Part shown: piece after piece, positions 7,220 to 15,905 of the stretch
How positions within the stretch are numbered: the first letter of the stretch is position 1
How the letters are laid out: the number at the start of each line of letters is the position of its first letter
DNA from: Rhodoferax sp. TH121
GTDB lineage: Bacteria > Pseudomonadota > Gammaproteobacteria > Burkholderiales > Burkholderiaceae_C
Length of the DNA stretch: 64,000 bases
Assembly: GCF_002251855.1 (NCBI RefSeq)
Contig: NZ_NOXW01000022.1
Span: 744,001-808,000, forward strand
Direction of reading: 5' to 3'
The notes under the pieces: generated by a model
What the model was told of the DNA's origin: nothing
What the model saw: the letters and a program-made list of their open reading frames with translations, nothing else
Database searches by the model: none
Made by a program: the position numbers and the translations under genes

Positions 7220-8497
7220 ATGACGATTGCAATTTTTCTGGGCTCTTTGCTGGCGGCCATGGCGCTAGGCGTGCCGATTGCGTTTGCCCTTCTGCTATGT
7301 GGCGCTGCGCTGATGTGGCAGATGAACATGTTCGATGCGCAGATCCTGGCACAGAACGTGATCGAGGGGGCGAACAGCTTTCCGTTGCTGGCGGTGCCCT
7401 TCTTCATGCTGGCCGGCGAAATCATGAATGCAGGCGGCCTGTCGCGCCGCATCGTGAACTTTGCCATGGCGCTGGTGGGCCACATCAAGGGTGGCTTGGG
7501 CTACGTGACGATTGTGGCAGCTGTGATCATGGCGTCGCTGTCGGGCTCTGCGGTGGCCGACGCTGCTGCGCTGACCGCTTTGCTCTTGCCCATGATGGTG
7601 GCGGCTGGCCACGACCGGGCCCGCTCGGCCGGGCTGATTGCATCGGCCGGCATCATCGCGCCCATCATTCCGCCCAGCATTGGCTTTGTGATTTTTGGCG
7701 TGGCAGCCAACGTGTCTATTTCCAAGCTCTTCATGGCCGGCATCTTCCCGGGCGTGTGGCTGGCCCTGTCCTTGGTGGTGACCTGGTGGTGGCTGGTGCG
7801 CAAGGAAATGGTGGTACCGCCACCGCGCAAGAGCGCAGCAGAGGTGCTGGAGGCCATGCGCTTGGCCACCTGGGCACTGGTGCTGCCCTTCATCATCGTG
7901 TTTGGCCTGAAGTTCGGGGTGTTCACACCCACCGAGGCGGCCGTGGTGGCAGCCGTCTATTCGCTATTTGTTTCTACCGTGATCTACCGCGAGCTGAATT
8001 TCAGCAAGCTGGTGCCTCTGTTTATTGCAGCCGCCAAGACCAGTGCGGTGGTGATGTTTCTAGTGGCAGCAGCCATGGTCTCAGCCTGGATGATCACCGT
8101 GGCCAACCTGCCTGGCCAGGTGGTGGAATTGCTGCAGCCGCTGCTGGACAGCCCGCGCCTTTTGATGTTGGCCATCATGATCCTGACGATTGTGGTGGGT
8201 ACCGCACTGGACATGACCCCCACGATTCTGCTGCTGACCCCAGTGTTGATGCCGGTGGTCAAGGCTGCAGGCATTGACCCGGTGTACTTCGGTGTGATGT
8301 TCATCATCAACAACGCGATTGGTCTGATCACCCCGCCAGTAGGCACGGTGCTGAACGCCGTGGCCGGCGTGGGCAAGGTGGGTATGGACGAGGTGACCAA
8401 AGGGGTGCTGCCCTTCATGTTTGCGCAGTTCGCCATCATGTTTTTGATGGTCGCCTTCCCGCAGCTGGTGATGGTGCCTGCGCGCTGGTTTTATTGA
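7220..8497 (+). CDS. TRAP transporter large permease (DctM family)
   Basis: A 425-residue, 12-helix channel subunit that works with the small permease. It begins MTIAIFLGSLLAAMALGVPIAFAL, as DctM proteins do. It contains the conserved segments PFFMLAGEIMN, SGSAVADAAA, IIPPSIGFVIFG and the C-terminal NNAIGLITPPVGTVLN. Length and topology are normal for the family. It is located in the order small permease, large permease, binding protein, typical of one TRAP operon. Confidence 0.95.
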   Translation: MTIAIFLGSLLAAMALGVPIAFALLLCGAALMWQMNMFDAQILAQNVIEGANSFPLLAVPFFMLAGEIMNAGGLSRRIVNFAMALVGHIKGGLGYVTIVAAVIMASLSGSAVADAAALTALLLPMMVAAGHDRARSAGLIASAGIIAPIIPPSIGFVIFGVAANVSISKLFMAGIFPGVWLALSLVVTWWWLVRKEMVVPPPRKSAAEVLEAMRLATWALVLPFIIVFGLKFGVFTPTEAAVVAAVYSLFVSTVIYRELNFSKLVPLFIAAAKTSAVVMFLVAAAMVSAWMITVANLPGQVVELLQPLLDSPRLLMLAIMILTIVVGTALDMTPTILLLTPVLMPVVKAAGIDPVYFGVMFIINNAIGLITPPVGTVLNAVAGVGKVGMDEVTKGVLPFMFAQFAIMFLMVAFPQLVMVPARWFY

Positions 8498-8597
8498 TTC
8501 TTAACGGCAGCCGGGCGTGCTTGGGTACGCCACGTCCGGCAGGCTTTTTGTAATGCGTACAGCCGCTCTCGGTTCCCACAATTTCAGGAGACAAGTC

Positions 8598-9605
8598 ATG
8601 AAGCGTTTAGCCCTCAAAGCCATTGCCGCTGCCGCCGTCCTCGCCACCTTGGGCGTGGCCCAGGCACAAGAGATCCGTGAACACACCATCAAGTTCGCCA
8701 CCCAAAACCCCAAGGGCCACCCCATGGTGCTGGGCATGGAGCGTTTTGCCGAGAATGTGACCAAGAAGTCCGGCGGCAAGATCAAGGTCAACCTGTTCCC
8801 CGGCGGTGTGCTGGGCGGTGACCAGGCCAATGTGTCCGCCGTGCAGGGCGGCACGCTGGAAATGGTGGTGCTCAACACCGGTATCTTGGCCAGCGTGGCC
8901 AAAGAGTTGGCAATTTTTGACTTCCCTTTCCTGATTAGCTCCGCCCAAGAAGCCGATGCGCTGGTGGACGGCCCCGTGGGCAAGAAGCTGCACGCCAAGC
9001 TGGAAGAAAAAGGCATTGTGGGTCTGTCCTACTGGGAGCTGGGATTTCGCAACATCACCAACAGCAAGCGCCCCATCCTCAAGGTGGAGGATATCGAAGG
9101 CCTGAAGCTGCGCGTGATCCCCAACCCCATCAATGTGGACTGGGTGAAGGCCCTGGGTGCCAACCCCACACCGCTGCCGTTCCCCGAGCTGTACGCAGCG
9201 CTGGAGCAAAAGGCGATTGACGGCCAGGAGAACCCCCTGACCGTGATCAATGCCAACAAGCTGTACGAGGTGCAGAAGTACGTCACGCTGACCAACCACC
9301 AGTACAACCCCCAGTCGGTGATCATCAGCAAGAAGTTCTGGGACACGCTGAACGCTGCCGAGAAGAAGCTGATTGACGAAGCATCGGACGACGCCACCAA
9401 GTACCAGCGCGAGCAGTCCCGCGCCCAAGCCGCTGCGGCGGTGGATGGTCTCAAAAAGGGCGGCATGACGGTGAGCGAGTTCTCGCCGGCCGAGCTGGCC
9501 AAGCTGCGCGAGAAGATGAAGCCCGTGGTGGCCAAGTACAGCGCCAACGTGGGTGAAGCCACCGTCGCCGAAGTGCAGGCCGAACTGGCCAAAAACCGCA
9601 AGTAA
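8598..9605 (+). CDS. TRAP transporter substrate-binding protein (DctP family)
   Basis: A 335-residue periplasmic solute receptor. It has a Sec signal peptide (residues 1-24, ending AQAQ) and AGGAG placed correctly before the ATG at 8598. DctP landmarks include FATQNPKGHPM, NLFPGGVLGG and the KLRVIPNPINVDW segment, whose arginine normally clamps the ligand carboxylate. The PFPELYAALEQKAIDGQENP motif is also present. The ligand is therefore probably an organic acid. The neighbouring AroQ-like and AroE-like genes suggest a quinate-, shikimate- or dehydroshikimate-like acid. Confidence 0.95.
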   Translation: MKRLALKAIAAAAVLATLGVAQAQEIREHTIKFATQNPKGHPMVLGMERFAENVTKKSGGKIKVNLFPGGVLGGDQANVSAVQGGTLEMVVLNTGILASVAKELAIFDFPFLISSAQEADALVDGPVGKKLHAKLEEKGIVGLSYWELGFRNITNSKRPILKVEDIEGLKLRVIPNPINVDWVKALGANPTPLPFPELYAALEQKAIDGQENPLTVINANKLYEVQKYVTLTNHQYNPQSVIISKKFWDTLNAAEKKLIDEASDDATKYQREQSRAQAAAAVDGLKKGGMTVSEFSPAELAKLREKMKPVVAKYSANVGEATVAEVQAELAKNRK

Positions 9606-9611
9606 GGGCCG

Positions 9612-9656
9612 CCCCCCTGCGCAGCCAGGTGGCTGCGCAGGGCCGCTGAATTTTTA
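9612..9656 (+). terminator. Hairpin terminator or attenuator between dctP-like and aroQ-like genes
   Basis: A perfect 12-bp GC-rich stem (9615-9626 with 9631-9642, loop AGGT) is followed by a run of five T at 9651-9655. It lies 16 bases before the aroQ-like ATG. It would limit read-through and favour high expression of the binding protein over the enzymes. Confidence 0.75.
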
Positions 9657-9671
9657 AGTATTCGAGGTTGT

Positions 9672-10127
9672 ATGAAAGTCCTGATGCTGCACGGCATTAA
9701 CCACAATATGTTCGGCAAGCGCGACCCCGCGCAGTACGGCACCATCACGCTGGACGAAATCAACGCCAGCTTGACCACGCTGGGCCGCGAGCTGGGCGTT
9801 GACGTGGAGGCCTTTCAGACCAACAGCGAGAGCGCCATGTGTGAGCGCATCCACCAAGCGTTTACCGATGGGGTGGACGCCGTGCTCATCAACGCCGGTG
9901 CCTGGACGCACTACAGCTATGGCATCCGCGATGCCGTCTCCATCCTGACCTGCCCGGTGGTGGAGCTGCACATGTCCAACATCCATGCGCGCGAGGAATT
10001 CCGGCACAAGTCGGTATTTGCCGACATCGTCAAAGGCCAGATTGCCGGCTTCGGCGCAGACAGTTATTTGCTGGCGCTGCGCGCCGGTGTGAATGCGGCC
10101 AAGGCTGCGAAGGCCGCGCAGGCATGA
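9672..10127 (+). CDS. Divergent type II 3-dehydroquinate dehydratase (AroQ-like)
   Basis: A 151-residue protein of the AroQ fold, which interconverts 3-dehydroquinate and 3-dehydroshikimate. It keeps the loop Arg17 and Tyr22 (KRDPAQYG), Asn74 and His80 (INAGAWTH), and the strongly conserved HMSNIHAREEFR segment (His100, Arg107). It differs from canonical enzymes in its opening motif (HGINHNMFG instead of HGPNLNLLG) and in AWTHYSYG for AYTHTS. It is linked to a TRAP transporter and overlaps the AroE-like gene by 4 bases. A catabolic role, or an altered substrate, is therefore more likely than aromatic amino-acid synthesis. Confidence 0.85.
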   Translation: MKVLMLHGINHNMFGKRDPAQYGTITLDEINASLTTLGRELGVDVEAFQTNSESAMCERIHQAFTDGVDAVLINAGAWTHYSYGIRDAVSILTCPVVELHMSNIHAREEFRHKSVFADIVKGQIAGFGADSYLLALRAGVNAAKAAKAAQA

Positions 10128-10960
10128 TCATCAACGGCAACACCGAAGTCATTGCCCACATTGGCTTCCCCACGCACGCCTTCAAGGCCCCCATGATTTA
10201 CAACCCCTGGTTTGAAAAAGCCGGGGCCAATGTGGTGGTGGTGCCCATGGGCTGCCAGAGCCCGGACTACGCCACCTTTTTGCGCAGCGTGTTCACGCTC
10301 ACCAACATCCGCGGCGCACTCATCACCATGCCGCACAAGGTGCCTACCACGGAGCTGGTGGACGAGTTGTCGCCCACTGCGGCCATTGCCGGCGCGTGCA
10401 ATGCGGTGCGCCGGGGCCCGCAAGGGCAGCTGCAGGGGGACATGTTTGACGGCGCCGGCTTTGTGCGTGGTGTGTTGCGCAAGGGCCTGAAGCTGCAAGG
10501 CGCCCGCGCCCTGGTGGTGGGCAGCGGCGGTGTGGGCTGTGCCATTGCGGCCTCGCTGGCGGCCGAAGGCCTGTCGGCACTGGCTGTGTTTGATGTGAAC
10601 GCCGCTGCGTCCGATGGCCTGGCCGCCCGCCTGCGTCAGCACTACCCGCAGCTCGACGTGTTGACCGGCTCCACCGACCCGGTGGGCTTTGACCTGGTGG
10701 TGAACGCCACGCCGCTGGGCATGAATGAGGGCGACGCGATGCCGCTGGATGTGACACGCCTGGCCGCCACCACGTTTGTGGGCGAGGTGGTCATGAAGTC
10801 CGAGACTACGGCTTTTCTGGCCGCGGCCATCGCACGTGGCTGTAAGGTGCAGGTGGGGTCTGACATGCTGTTCGAGCAGATTCCGGCCTACCTGGAGTAC
10901 TTTGGCCTGCCCAGCACCACCCCCGAAGAGCTGCGGGCCGTGGCCACGCTGCAGTACTGA
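10124..10960 (+). CDS. Shikimate dehydrogenase family protein (AroE-like) with altered substrate pocket
   Basis: A 278-residue two-domain dehydrogenase. The catalytic Lys72 (TMPHK), Asn93 (GACNA) and Asp109 (GDMFDGAGF) are present, as is a dinucleotide loop GSGGVGCAIA at 133-142. Two family features are changed. The paired serines that normally hold the shikimate carboxylate (HSKSP) read AFKAP here. The Asn-Thr of the NTDG motif is Met-Phe. After the second Rossmann strand there is Asp157 (FDVN) instead of the NRT used for NADP, suggesting a preference for NAD. Together these point to a catabolic dehydrogenase for a related compound rather than biosynthetic AroE. The gene is translationally coupled to the AroQ-like gene. 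Confidence 0.85.
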   Translation: MIINGNTEVIAHIGFPTHAFKAPMIYNPWFEKAGANVVVVPMGCQSPDYATFLRSVFTLTNIRGALITMPHKVPTTELVDELSPTAAIAGACNAVRRGPQGQLQGDMFDGAGFVRGVLRKGLKLQGARALVVGSGGVGCAIAASLAAEGLSALAVFDVNAAASDGLAARLRQHYPQLDVLTGSTDPVGFDLVVNATPLGMNEGDAMPLDVTRLAATTFVGEVVMKSETTAFLAAAIARGCKVQVGSDMLFEQIPAYLEYFGLPSTTPEELRAVATLQY

Positions 10961-11028
10961 TTTTTAAGCCTTTTAGGCCTCTAGGCCTCGTGGATACTGC
11001 GTGAGCAGCTCCTAAATCAGGAGTGAAA
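10961..11028 (-). repeat. Dispersed REP-like repeat, copy 3
   Basis: Read on the minus strand it has CTCCTGATTTAGGAG, the hairpin core CTGC-TCAC-GCAG, then TATCCACGAGGCCTAGAGGCC. The foot tetranucleotide is GGAG. The copy fills the gap between the AroE-like gene and the convergent GT39 gene, whose stop is at 11046. Confidence 0.8.
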
Positions 11029-11045
11029 CGAGCTGCTGTTTGCGG

Positions 11046-12869
11046 CTAAGGCGTGCGCACCAGCAGCCATTCGCGGCGGAACAGCCAGTCCTGGGGGTGC
11101 CACAGGTTGTCCAGCGTCACCTCGCCACTCTTGTGGCGGCTCTTCACATGCCAGCGCTGCGCCACCAGCGTGCAGTGGGGCAGGCAGCTGGGGGCTTCGT
11201 TCAGGTCCTCTTGCAGCCAGACTATGGCGTCAAAATCTGCCAGCAAGCGGTCCAGTCGTTCCTTGGCGGGCATGTCGGGGTACAACGCGCCGGTGTTGCG
11301 GCCTTCGGAGTCGTAGGGGGTGATGCGCGCACCGGGCAGCACAAAGTGAAAACGTTCGTACTGGCCGGTAAACCCGTTGGGCACCACCACGCGCTGGCCG
11401 CGCATCTGCGCCTGCACGGCGGGGCTGTAGCCGGCGGCAACGGTAGAAATCGGCGCCACCATCAGCGTGAAGCAGCCATAGACCGCCGCACAGGTCAGCA
11501 GGCAGGCGTTGCGCACCCAGATTTTGGAAAGAAATCCTGCGGCAGCCCCAGCCAATCCTGCGCCAGCAGCTAGCAAAGTCATAGCAACTTCTGGCGTGCT
11601 GGCAATCCCCATGCTGCCCATGACCCAACCAATGCGTGCCAGCATCACCAGCGCTGGGGCGCACACCAAGAGGGTGACCCAGAACCAGACGCGGGGCAGC
11701 CGGTCCCACACCAGCGCCATGGCAATGGCCAAGGCTGGCATGGCCGGAATGACATAACGCGCCGAGCGCTGGCTGGGAATGGTAAACACCACCAGCCACA
11801 CCACCAGCCAGGCCAGCAGCACCCACAGCGCCGGCGTGAGTTGCGCATAACTTTGGCGGCGCACGCCGCGCCACAGCACCAGCGCACAAAAGCCCAGGGC
11901 CATGAAGGCGAGCAGTCCCGCGTTTTCGGGGTAGGCCAGCAGCTGTGTCCACAGGGGGTAGGGGCCCGACAGCGCCGCTTGCCAGTAGCCCATGGTGTTG
12001 GACATCTTGCCCGCGTTTTCGGCCACCACAAATTCTTGCCAGACGGCAGCCGGGTCCGGATCCAGCACAAACCACAGCGCAAAAATGCCCACGCCCAGCA
12101 GCGTGCTCCAGGCCACGCCCGCGGTGGTGCGCCACGTGGTGCGCCAGGCCAAAGGTTCACTCAGCAGCACCGCGCACCACAGGGCTGCGGCAGCCGGGGC
12201 CACCAGGGCAAATGATTTGTAGGCCGCGCCCAAGCCCATGGCGATACCAAACAAGGTGTAAGCCAGCCAGCCCAGGGTGGATGGCTGGTTCAGGGCGTTG
12301 TCACGGACACGCAGCCACAACACCCACCACATTGGTAGGGCCAGCCAGAAGGTTTCGGGGGCCGAGGTGAGGTAGACACGCCCGTAGCGGAAGGTCGAGA
12401 AGAACAGCAGGTACAAGGCCGCTGCCACGCAGGCCGCGCGCAGCTTACCGGGCGCCGGCGCCATGCGGTGGGCAAAGAAGGCCAGCAGGGCGGTGGTGGC
12501 AAAGGTGTAGGCGATGCTGGGCAGGCGCAGCGCAAACAGGTCCCAGCTTTGGCCCCAGTCACCGGCCACCATGGCTTGCCAGATCAGTAGCGGCGGCTTG
12601 GTGTTACGCGTGCCCAGCAGCTCGGACTGCAGGGGCAGCCAGTGGCCGCTCTCGGCCGTCATGCGCGCGATGTGGATGTAAACCATCTCGTCGCCATTGG
12701 TGGGCGCGTAGGGGCTGCCCAGGCCCAACAGGTACAGCAGCGCAGTAAACGCTACCAAAAGCAGCCATGGCCAATGCGCAGATCGGTTTTTGCGCCGGGC
12801 CGCCCCAAGCAAAAACGCGCCCCCCTGGGGGGCAGCGACCCGCGCAGCGGTGGAGCGTGGGGGCTTCAT
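11046..12869 (-). CDS. Glycosyltransferase family 39 (ArnT/PMT-like) membrane protein
   Basis: A 607-residue polytopic protein with about 11-12 membrane helices. The first periplasmic loop has the acidic NGDEMVY motif and the TRNTKPPLLIW segment typical of ArnT-like enzymes, which move a sugar from a polyprenyl-phosphate donor onto lipid A or another acceptor. The C-terminal 170 residues are a soluble domain. The gene is last in a three-gene operon after a heptosyltransferase-like gene and gtrA, with 4-base overlaps, so LPS or surface-glycan modification is likely. A stretch near residues 422-440 resembles the dispersed repeat at DNA level. Confidence 0.85.
   Translation of the reverse strand: MKPPRSTAARVAAPQGGAFLLGAARRKNRSAHWPWLLLVAFTALLYLLGLGSPYAPTNGDEMVYIHIARMTAESGHWLPLQSELLGTRNTKPPLLIWQAMVAGDWGQSWDLFALRLPSIAYTFATTALLAFFAHRMAPAPGKLRAACVAAALYLLFFSTFRYGRVYLTSAPETFWLALPMWWVLWLRVRDNALNQPSTLGWLAYTLFGIAMGLGAAYKSFALVAPAAAALWCAVLLSEPLAWRTTWRTTAGVAWSTLLGVGIFALWFVLDPDPAAVWQEFVVAENAGKMSNTMGYWQAALSGPYPLWTQLLAYPENAGLLAFMALGFCALVLWRGVRRQSYAQLTPALWVLLAWLVVWLVVFTIPSQRSARYVIPAMPALAIAMALVWDRLPRVWFWVTLLVCAPALVMLARIGWVMGSMGIASTPEVAMTLLAAGAGLAGAAAGFLSKIWVRNACLLTCAAVYGCFTLMVAPISTVAAGYSPAVQAQMRGQRVVVPNGFTGQYERFHFVLPGARITPYDSEGRNTGALYPDMPAKERLDRLLADFDAIVWLQEDLNEAPSCLPHCTLVAQRWHVKSRHKSGEVTLDNLWHPQDWLFRREWLLVRTP
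11552..11606 (-). repeat. Possible repeat-derived segment inside the GT39 gene
   Basis: On the coding strand the DNA reads GAAGTTGCTATGACTTTG, then CTAGCTGCTGGCGCAGGATTG and GGGCT. It resembles the dispersed repeat (TTGCTATT..., AGCTGCT.GCGCA, GGGCT). It is translated in frame without disturbing the gene. The resemblance is partial and could be chance. Confidence 0.35.
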
Positions 12870-13357
12870 TCTTTGGGGCGCTTGAAGGTCCAGCGGTCGT
12901 TGGCCAAGAAGTTGCTGACGCTGGCGGCGATGATGGCGATGATGTTCGCCACGCGGTAGTCCATGCTGCCCGACAGCAGCAGCGTGAGCACGTACTGCAG
13001 GCCGCTGCCGAAGGCCGACGCAGTGACGTACTGGCCAAACTCCATCCCCAGCAGACGCAGGCTCACGGGTTGGACTTCGCCGGCTTCCAGGTTCTTCACC
13101 CGGTCAGCCCACGTCCACAGGCGGTTCCAGGTGAAGTTGTTGAGGGTGGCCAGGGCGATGGCCAGTGCCAGGGACAGGTAGGGTTTTTTGTAACCCGCCT
13201 CAATGACATTGAAGAGGTATTCGTGGCCCAGGTAGAGCACGCTCAGGTTCACCACCACGCCGCTGGCGCCCACGATGCCAAATTTGATGAAACGGTAACG
13301 CTCCAGCAGGCCCAGCGCCCACAGCACGGCGCGCTGCAGTCCATTCACGCCACTCAT
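12866..13357 (-). CDS. GtrA family membrane protein
   Basis: A 163-residue protein with four membrane helices. The N-terminal FIKFGIVGASGVVVNLSVLY segment and the central NNFTWNRLWTW motif identify the GtrA/DPMS-type family. The family is thought to flip or position polyprenyl-linked sugars for glycosyltransferases. I chose the ATG at 13357 (MSGVNGLQ), which overlaps the upstream stop as ATGA. The frame extends to 13438, but only inside that upstream gene. Its neighbours are a GT9 and a GT39 glycosyltransferase, which supports a role in glycan transfer. Confidence 0.88.
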   Translation of the reverse strand: MSGVNGLQRAVLWALGLLERYRFIKFGIVGASGVVVNLSVLYLGHEYLFNVIEAGYKKPYLSLALAIALATLNNFTWNRLWTWADRVKNLEAGEVQPVSLRLLGMEFGQYVTASAFGSGLQYVLTLLLSGSMDYRVANIIAIIAASVSNFLANDRWTFKRPKE

Positions 13358-14595
13358 ACGCTTGCGGCCTCGGTGCGGGTGCGCAGGTAGGTCAGGGCTT
13401 GGTCCAGCACCGGGTCGGGGGCGATGCGTTTGAGGCACTGGTTATCGCCATCGCAAAAGGTCAGGCGGTGGTTGTAAGCGGTGAGGCAGGGCGAGCAGGC
13501 GATGCCCGACTCCAAAATGATGGTGCGCTTGCCCAGCGGCCCATAGAGTTTGCCCGTTTCGGGCCCGAAGAACACCATGGTCTGGATGGGCGTGACCGTA
13601 GCGAAATGACTGGGTCCGCCGTCATTGGTGATCAACAGGGCACTGGCGTGCATCAGCATGAGCAACTCGCGGATGCTCTTGGTGTAGCCGGTCAGGTTGA
13701 GGCAGGCTTCGTGGCCCACCTGGGTCTGGAGATCGCGTGCGAGGATGGCATCGTCCTTCAGGCCGATCAGGCCCACGGCATAACCGGCAGCACACAGGCC
13801 TTGGACCACGCGCGCATAGTGGCTGGCAGGCCAGGCGCGCTCGGGCAGGATGCCGCCGCCCGCATAGACCAGCACCAGGGGGCGATCCCGCGTCACGGGG
13901 TGGTCGGTTTCCACCTTGCTGCGGTAGGTCTCCAATTCGGTGGGCGTGAAGGCCACCGACAACTCTGGCTCGGCCGGAACGTCGCGGATGGCCCCTGCGC
14001 GGTTGCGTGGCATGCCGTGGGGCGACTGCAGTGCATCCACCAGCGACAAGAACTGCTTGCTGATGTGCTGGTAAGGGTTGTAGGGAATCGCGTGGTTGAT
14101 GAAGCTGCCGCGGTACAGGCCTTCCTGCGTGTGGGGCGTAAAGCCCGCGCGCACGGGTGCACCCGTGCTGAAAGAGAGCAGGGCGCTCACGCGCGAAAAC
14201 AGTTCGCAGTCAATCACTGCGTCCAGACCGAGGCGGCGCATGGTCAGGCTCACTTTGAGAATGTCTGCAATCAGTGCGCCACCGGAACTGTCGTCCAGCG
14301 TGTGCATGTGCTCGGGCTCGGTGAGCGAGAGCAGCTTGGAGACTTCCTGGTTTTTCTTGAGCTGCAGGATATGAATGGCCGCACCGGGGTATTGGCGGCG
14401 CAGCGCTGCAAACATGGGGCCTGCCAGCACAATGCTGCCCATCTCGGACAGCAGGATGACCAGAATATTCTTGGCTTGTGCGTCCAGCGTGGCGGGCGCA
14501 GACCATAAGCCGGTGACGCGTACCCAAGCCGAGACCGCAGCACACAGCAGTTGGCCAACCCAGCGGTCTATGAATCGTTGTGTTTGGAGTTTCAT
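13354..14595 (-). CDS. Glycosyltransferase family 9 (heptosyltransferase-like)
   Basis: A 413-residue GT-B enzyme similar to ADP-heptose:LPS heptosyltransferases. Features are an N-terminal hydrophobic stretch, the ILVILLSEMGSIVLAGPMFAAL segment (matching the family iGDmvlatPl region), and in the C-terminal half ITNDGGPSHFA and FFGPETGKLYGP. The donor site is expected around the DGGPSH region. Two cysteine-rich segments (GIACSPCL and FCDGDNQC) near the C-terminus are unusual but recur in GT9 relatives. First gene of the GT9-gtrA-GT39 operon, 53 bases downstream of metK. The acceptor is unknown. Confidence 0.85.
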   Translation of the reverse strand: MKLQTQRFIDRWVGQLLCAAVSAWVRVTGLWSAPATLDAQAKNILVILLSEMGSIVLAGPMFAALRRQYPGAAIHILQLKKNQEVSKLLSLTEPEHMHTLDDSSGGALIADILKVSLTMRRLGLDAVIDCELFSRVSALLSFSTGAPVRAGFTPHTQEGLYRGSFINHAIPYNPYQHISKQFLSLVDALQSPHGMPRNRAGAIRDVPAEPELSVAFTPTELETYRSKVETDHPVTRDRPLVLVYAGGGILPERAWPASHYARVVQGLCAAGYAVGLIGLKDDAILARDLQTQVGHEACLNLTGYTKSIRELLMLMHASALLITNDGGPSHFATVTPIQTMVFFGPETGKLYGPLGKRTIILESGIACSPCLTAYNHRLTFCDGDNQCLKRIAPDPVLDQALTYLRTRTEAASV

Positions 14596-14648
14596 CGGGT
14601 TGGCATTGTGCCAGCCGCGCAGTTGTGCGCCGCTGGCTGAGGACGGCT

Positions 14649-15830
14649 TTACAGGCCGGCGGCTGCGCGCAGGGCGGCAGTCTTGTCGGTGCGCTCCCAG
14701 GTGAACTCGGGCTCTTCGCGACCGAAGTGACCGTAGGCGGCCGTCTTTTCGTAGATGGGGCGCAGCAGGTCCAGCATCTGGATGATGCCCTTGGGACGCA
14801 AGTCAAACACCTCGGCCACGATGGCAGAGAGCTTGTCGTCGGGAATCACGCCCGTACCTTCGGTGTACACCGTGATGTTCATGGGCTTGGCTACGCCGAT
14901 GGCGTAGGCCACTTGCACCTGGCACTGCTTGGCCAAGCCTGCAGCCACCACGTTTTTGGCCACGTAGCGTGCAGCGTAGGCAGCCGAGCGGTCGACCTTG
15001 GAGGGATCTTTGCCAGAGAATGCGCCGCCACCATGGGGGCAGGCACCGCCGTAAGTGTCCACAATGATCTTGCGACCCGTCAAGCCGCAATCGCCCTGGG
15101 GGCCACCCACCACAAAGCGGCCGGTGGGGTTGATCAGGTACTTGGTGTTTTGCAGCCACTCTTTGGGCAGCACGGGCTTGATGATTTCTTCGATGATGGC
15201 TTCGGTGAACGAAGCCTTCATCTTGTGCTGGGTCTCCGACTGGTCGGGGCTGTGCTGGGTGGACAGCACCACAGTGTCGATGCTGTGGGGCTTGCCGTCT
15301 ACATAGCGCATGGTGACCTGGCTTTTGGCGTCAGGGCGCAGGAAGGGCAGGCGGCCGTCCTTGCGCAGCTGCGCCTGGCGTTCCATCAGACGGTGCGCGT
15401 AGTAGATGGGGGCGGGCATCAGCTCGGGAGTCTCGTCGCAGGCGTAGCCGAACATCAGGCCCTGGTCGCCAGCGCCGGTGTTCAGGTGGTCGTCGGACGC
15501 GTGGTCCACGCCCTGGGCGATGTCGTTGGACTGCTTGTCATAGGCGACCAGCACGGCACAGCCTTTGTAGTCGATGCCGTACTCGGTGTTGTCGTAGCCG
15601 ATGCGCTTGATGGTGTCGCGTGCCACCTGGATGTAGTCCACATGGGCGTTAGTGGTGATTTCACCGGCCAAGACCACCAGACCGGTGTTGGTCAGGGTCT
15701 CGGCAGCCACACGGGACATGGGGTCCTGCTTGAAAATCGCGTCCAGGATTGCATCGGAAATCTGGTCGGCGACTTTGTCGGGGTGGCCTTCAGACACAGA
15801 CTCGGAGGTAAAGAGAAAATCGTTCGCCAT
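14649..15830 (-). CDS. metK: S-adenosylmethionine synthetase
   Basis: A 393-residue methionine adenosyltransferase that makes SAM from methionine and ATP. Family signatures are [19 protein letters not shown] near the N-terminus, [12 protein letters not shown] in the middle and [19 protein letters not shown] towards the C-terminus. The ATG at 15830 is supported by GGAG about 9 nt upstream. The frame continues upstream to 16031, but those residues are not MetK-like. It is transcribed divergently from the LpxL-type gene. Confidence 0.98.
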   Translation of the reverse strand: MANDFLFTSESVSEGHPDKVADQISDAILDAIFKQDPMSRVAAETLTNTGLVVLAGEITTNAHVDYIQVARDTIKRIGYDNTEYGIDYKGCAVLVAYDKQSNDIAQGVDHASDDHLNTGAGDQGLMFGYACDETPELMPAPIYYAHRLMERQAQLRKDGRLPFLRPDAKSQVTMRYVDGKPHSIDTVVLSTQHSPDQSETQHKMKASFTEAIIEEIIKPVLPKEWLQNTKYLINPTGRFVVGGPQGDCGLTGRKIIVDTYGGACPHGGGAFSGKDPSKVDRSAAYAARYVAKNVVAAGLAKQCQVQVAYAIGVAKPMNITVYTEGTGVIPDDKLSAIVAEVFDLRPKGIIQMLDLLRPIYEKTAAYGHFGREEPEFTWERTDKTAALRAAAGL

Positions 15831-15905
15831 AACTAGGTCTCCAAAATTAACGTCAAGTCGCGTTGCTTGGGCTTTGGAGCTTGCAGCGAACGCTTTAGCA
15901 GATTC

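Noticed and set aside
14602-14645. Terminator between metK and the glycosyltransferase operon
   Set aside because: The minus strand has a GC-rich hairpin with a bulge, but no T-run follows, so read-through cannot be excluded and I did not list it.
14580-15836. 418-codon plus-strand open frame opposite metK
   Set aside because: metK is unmistakable on the minus strand. The plus frame is His/Gly/Val-rich antisense sequence without a domain.
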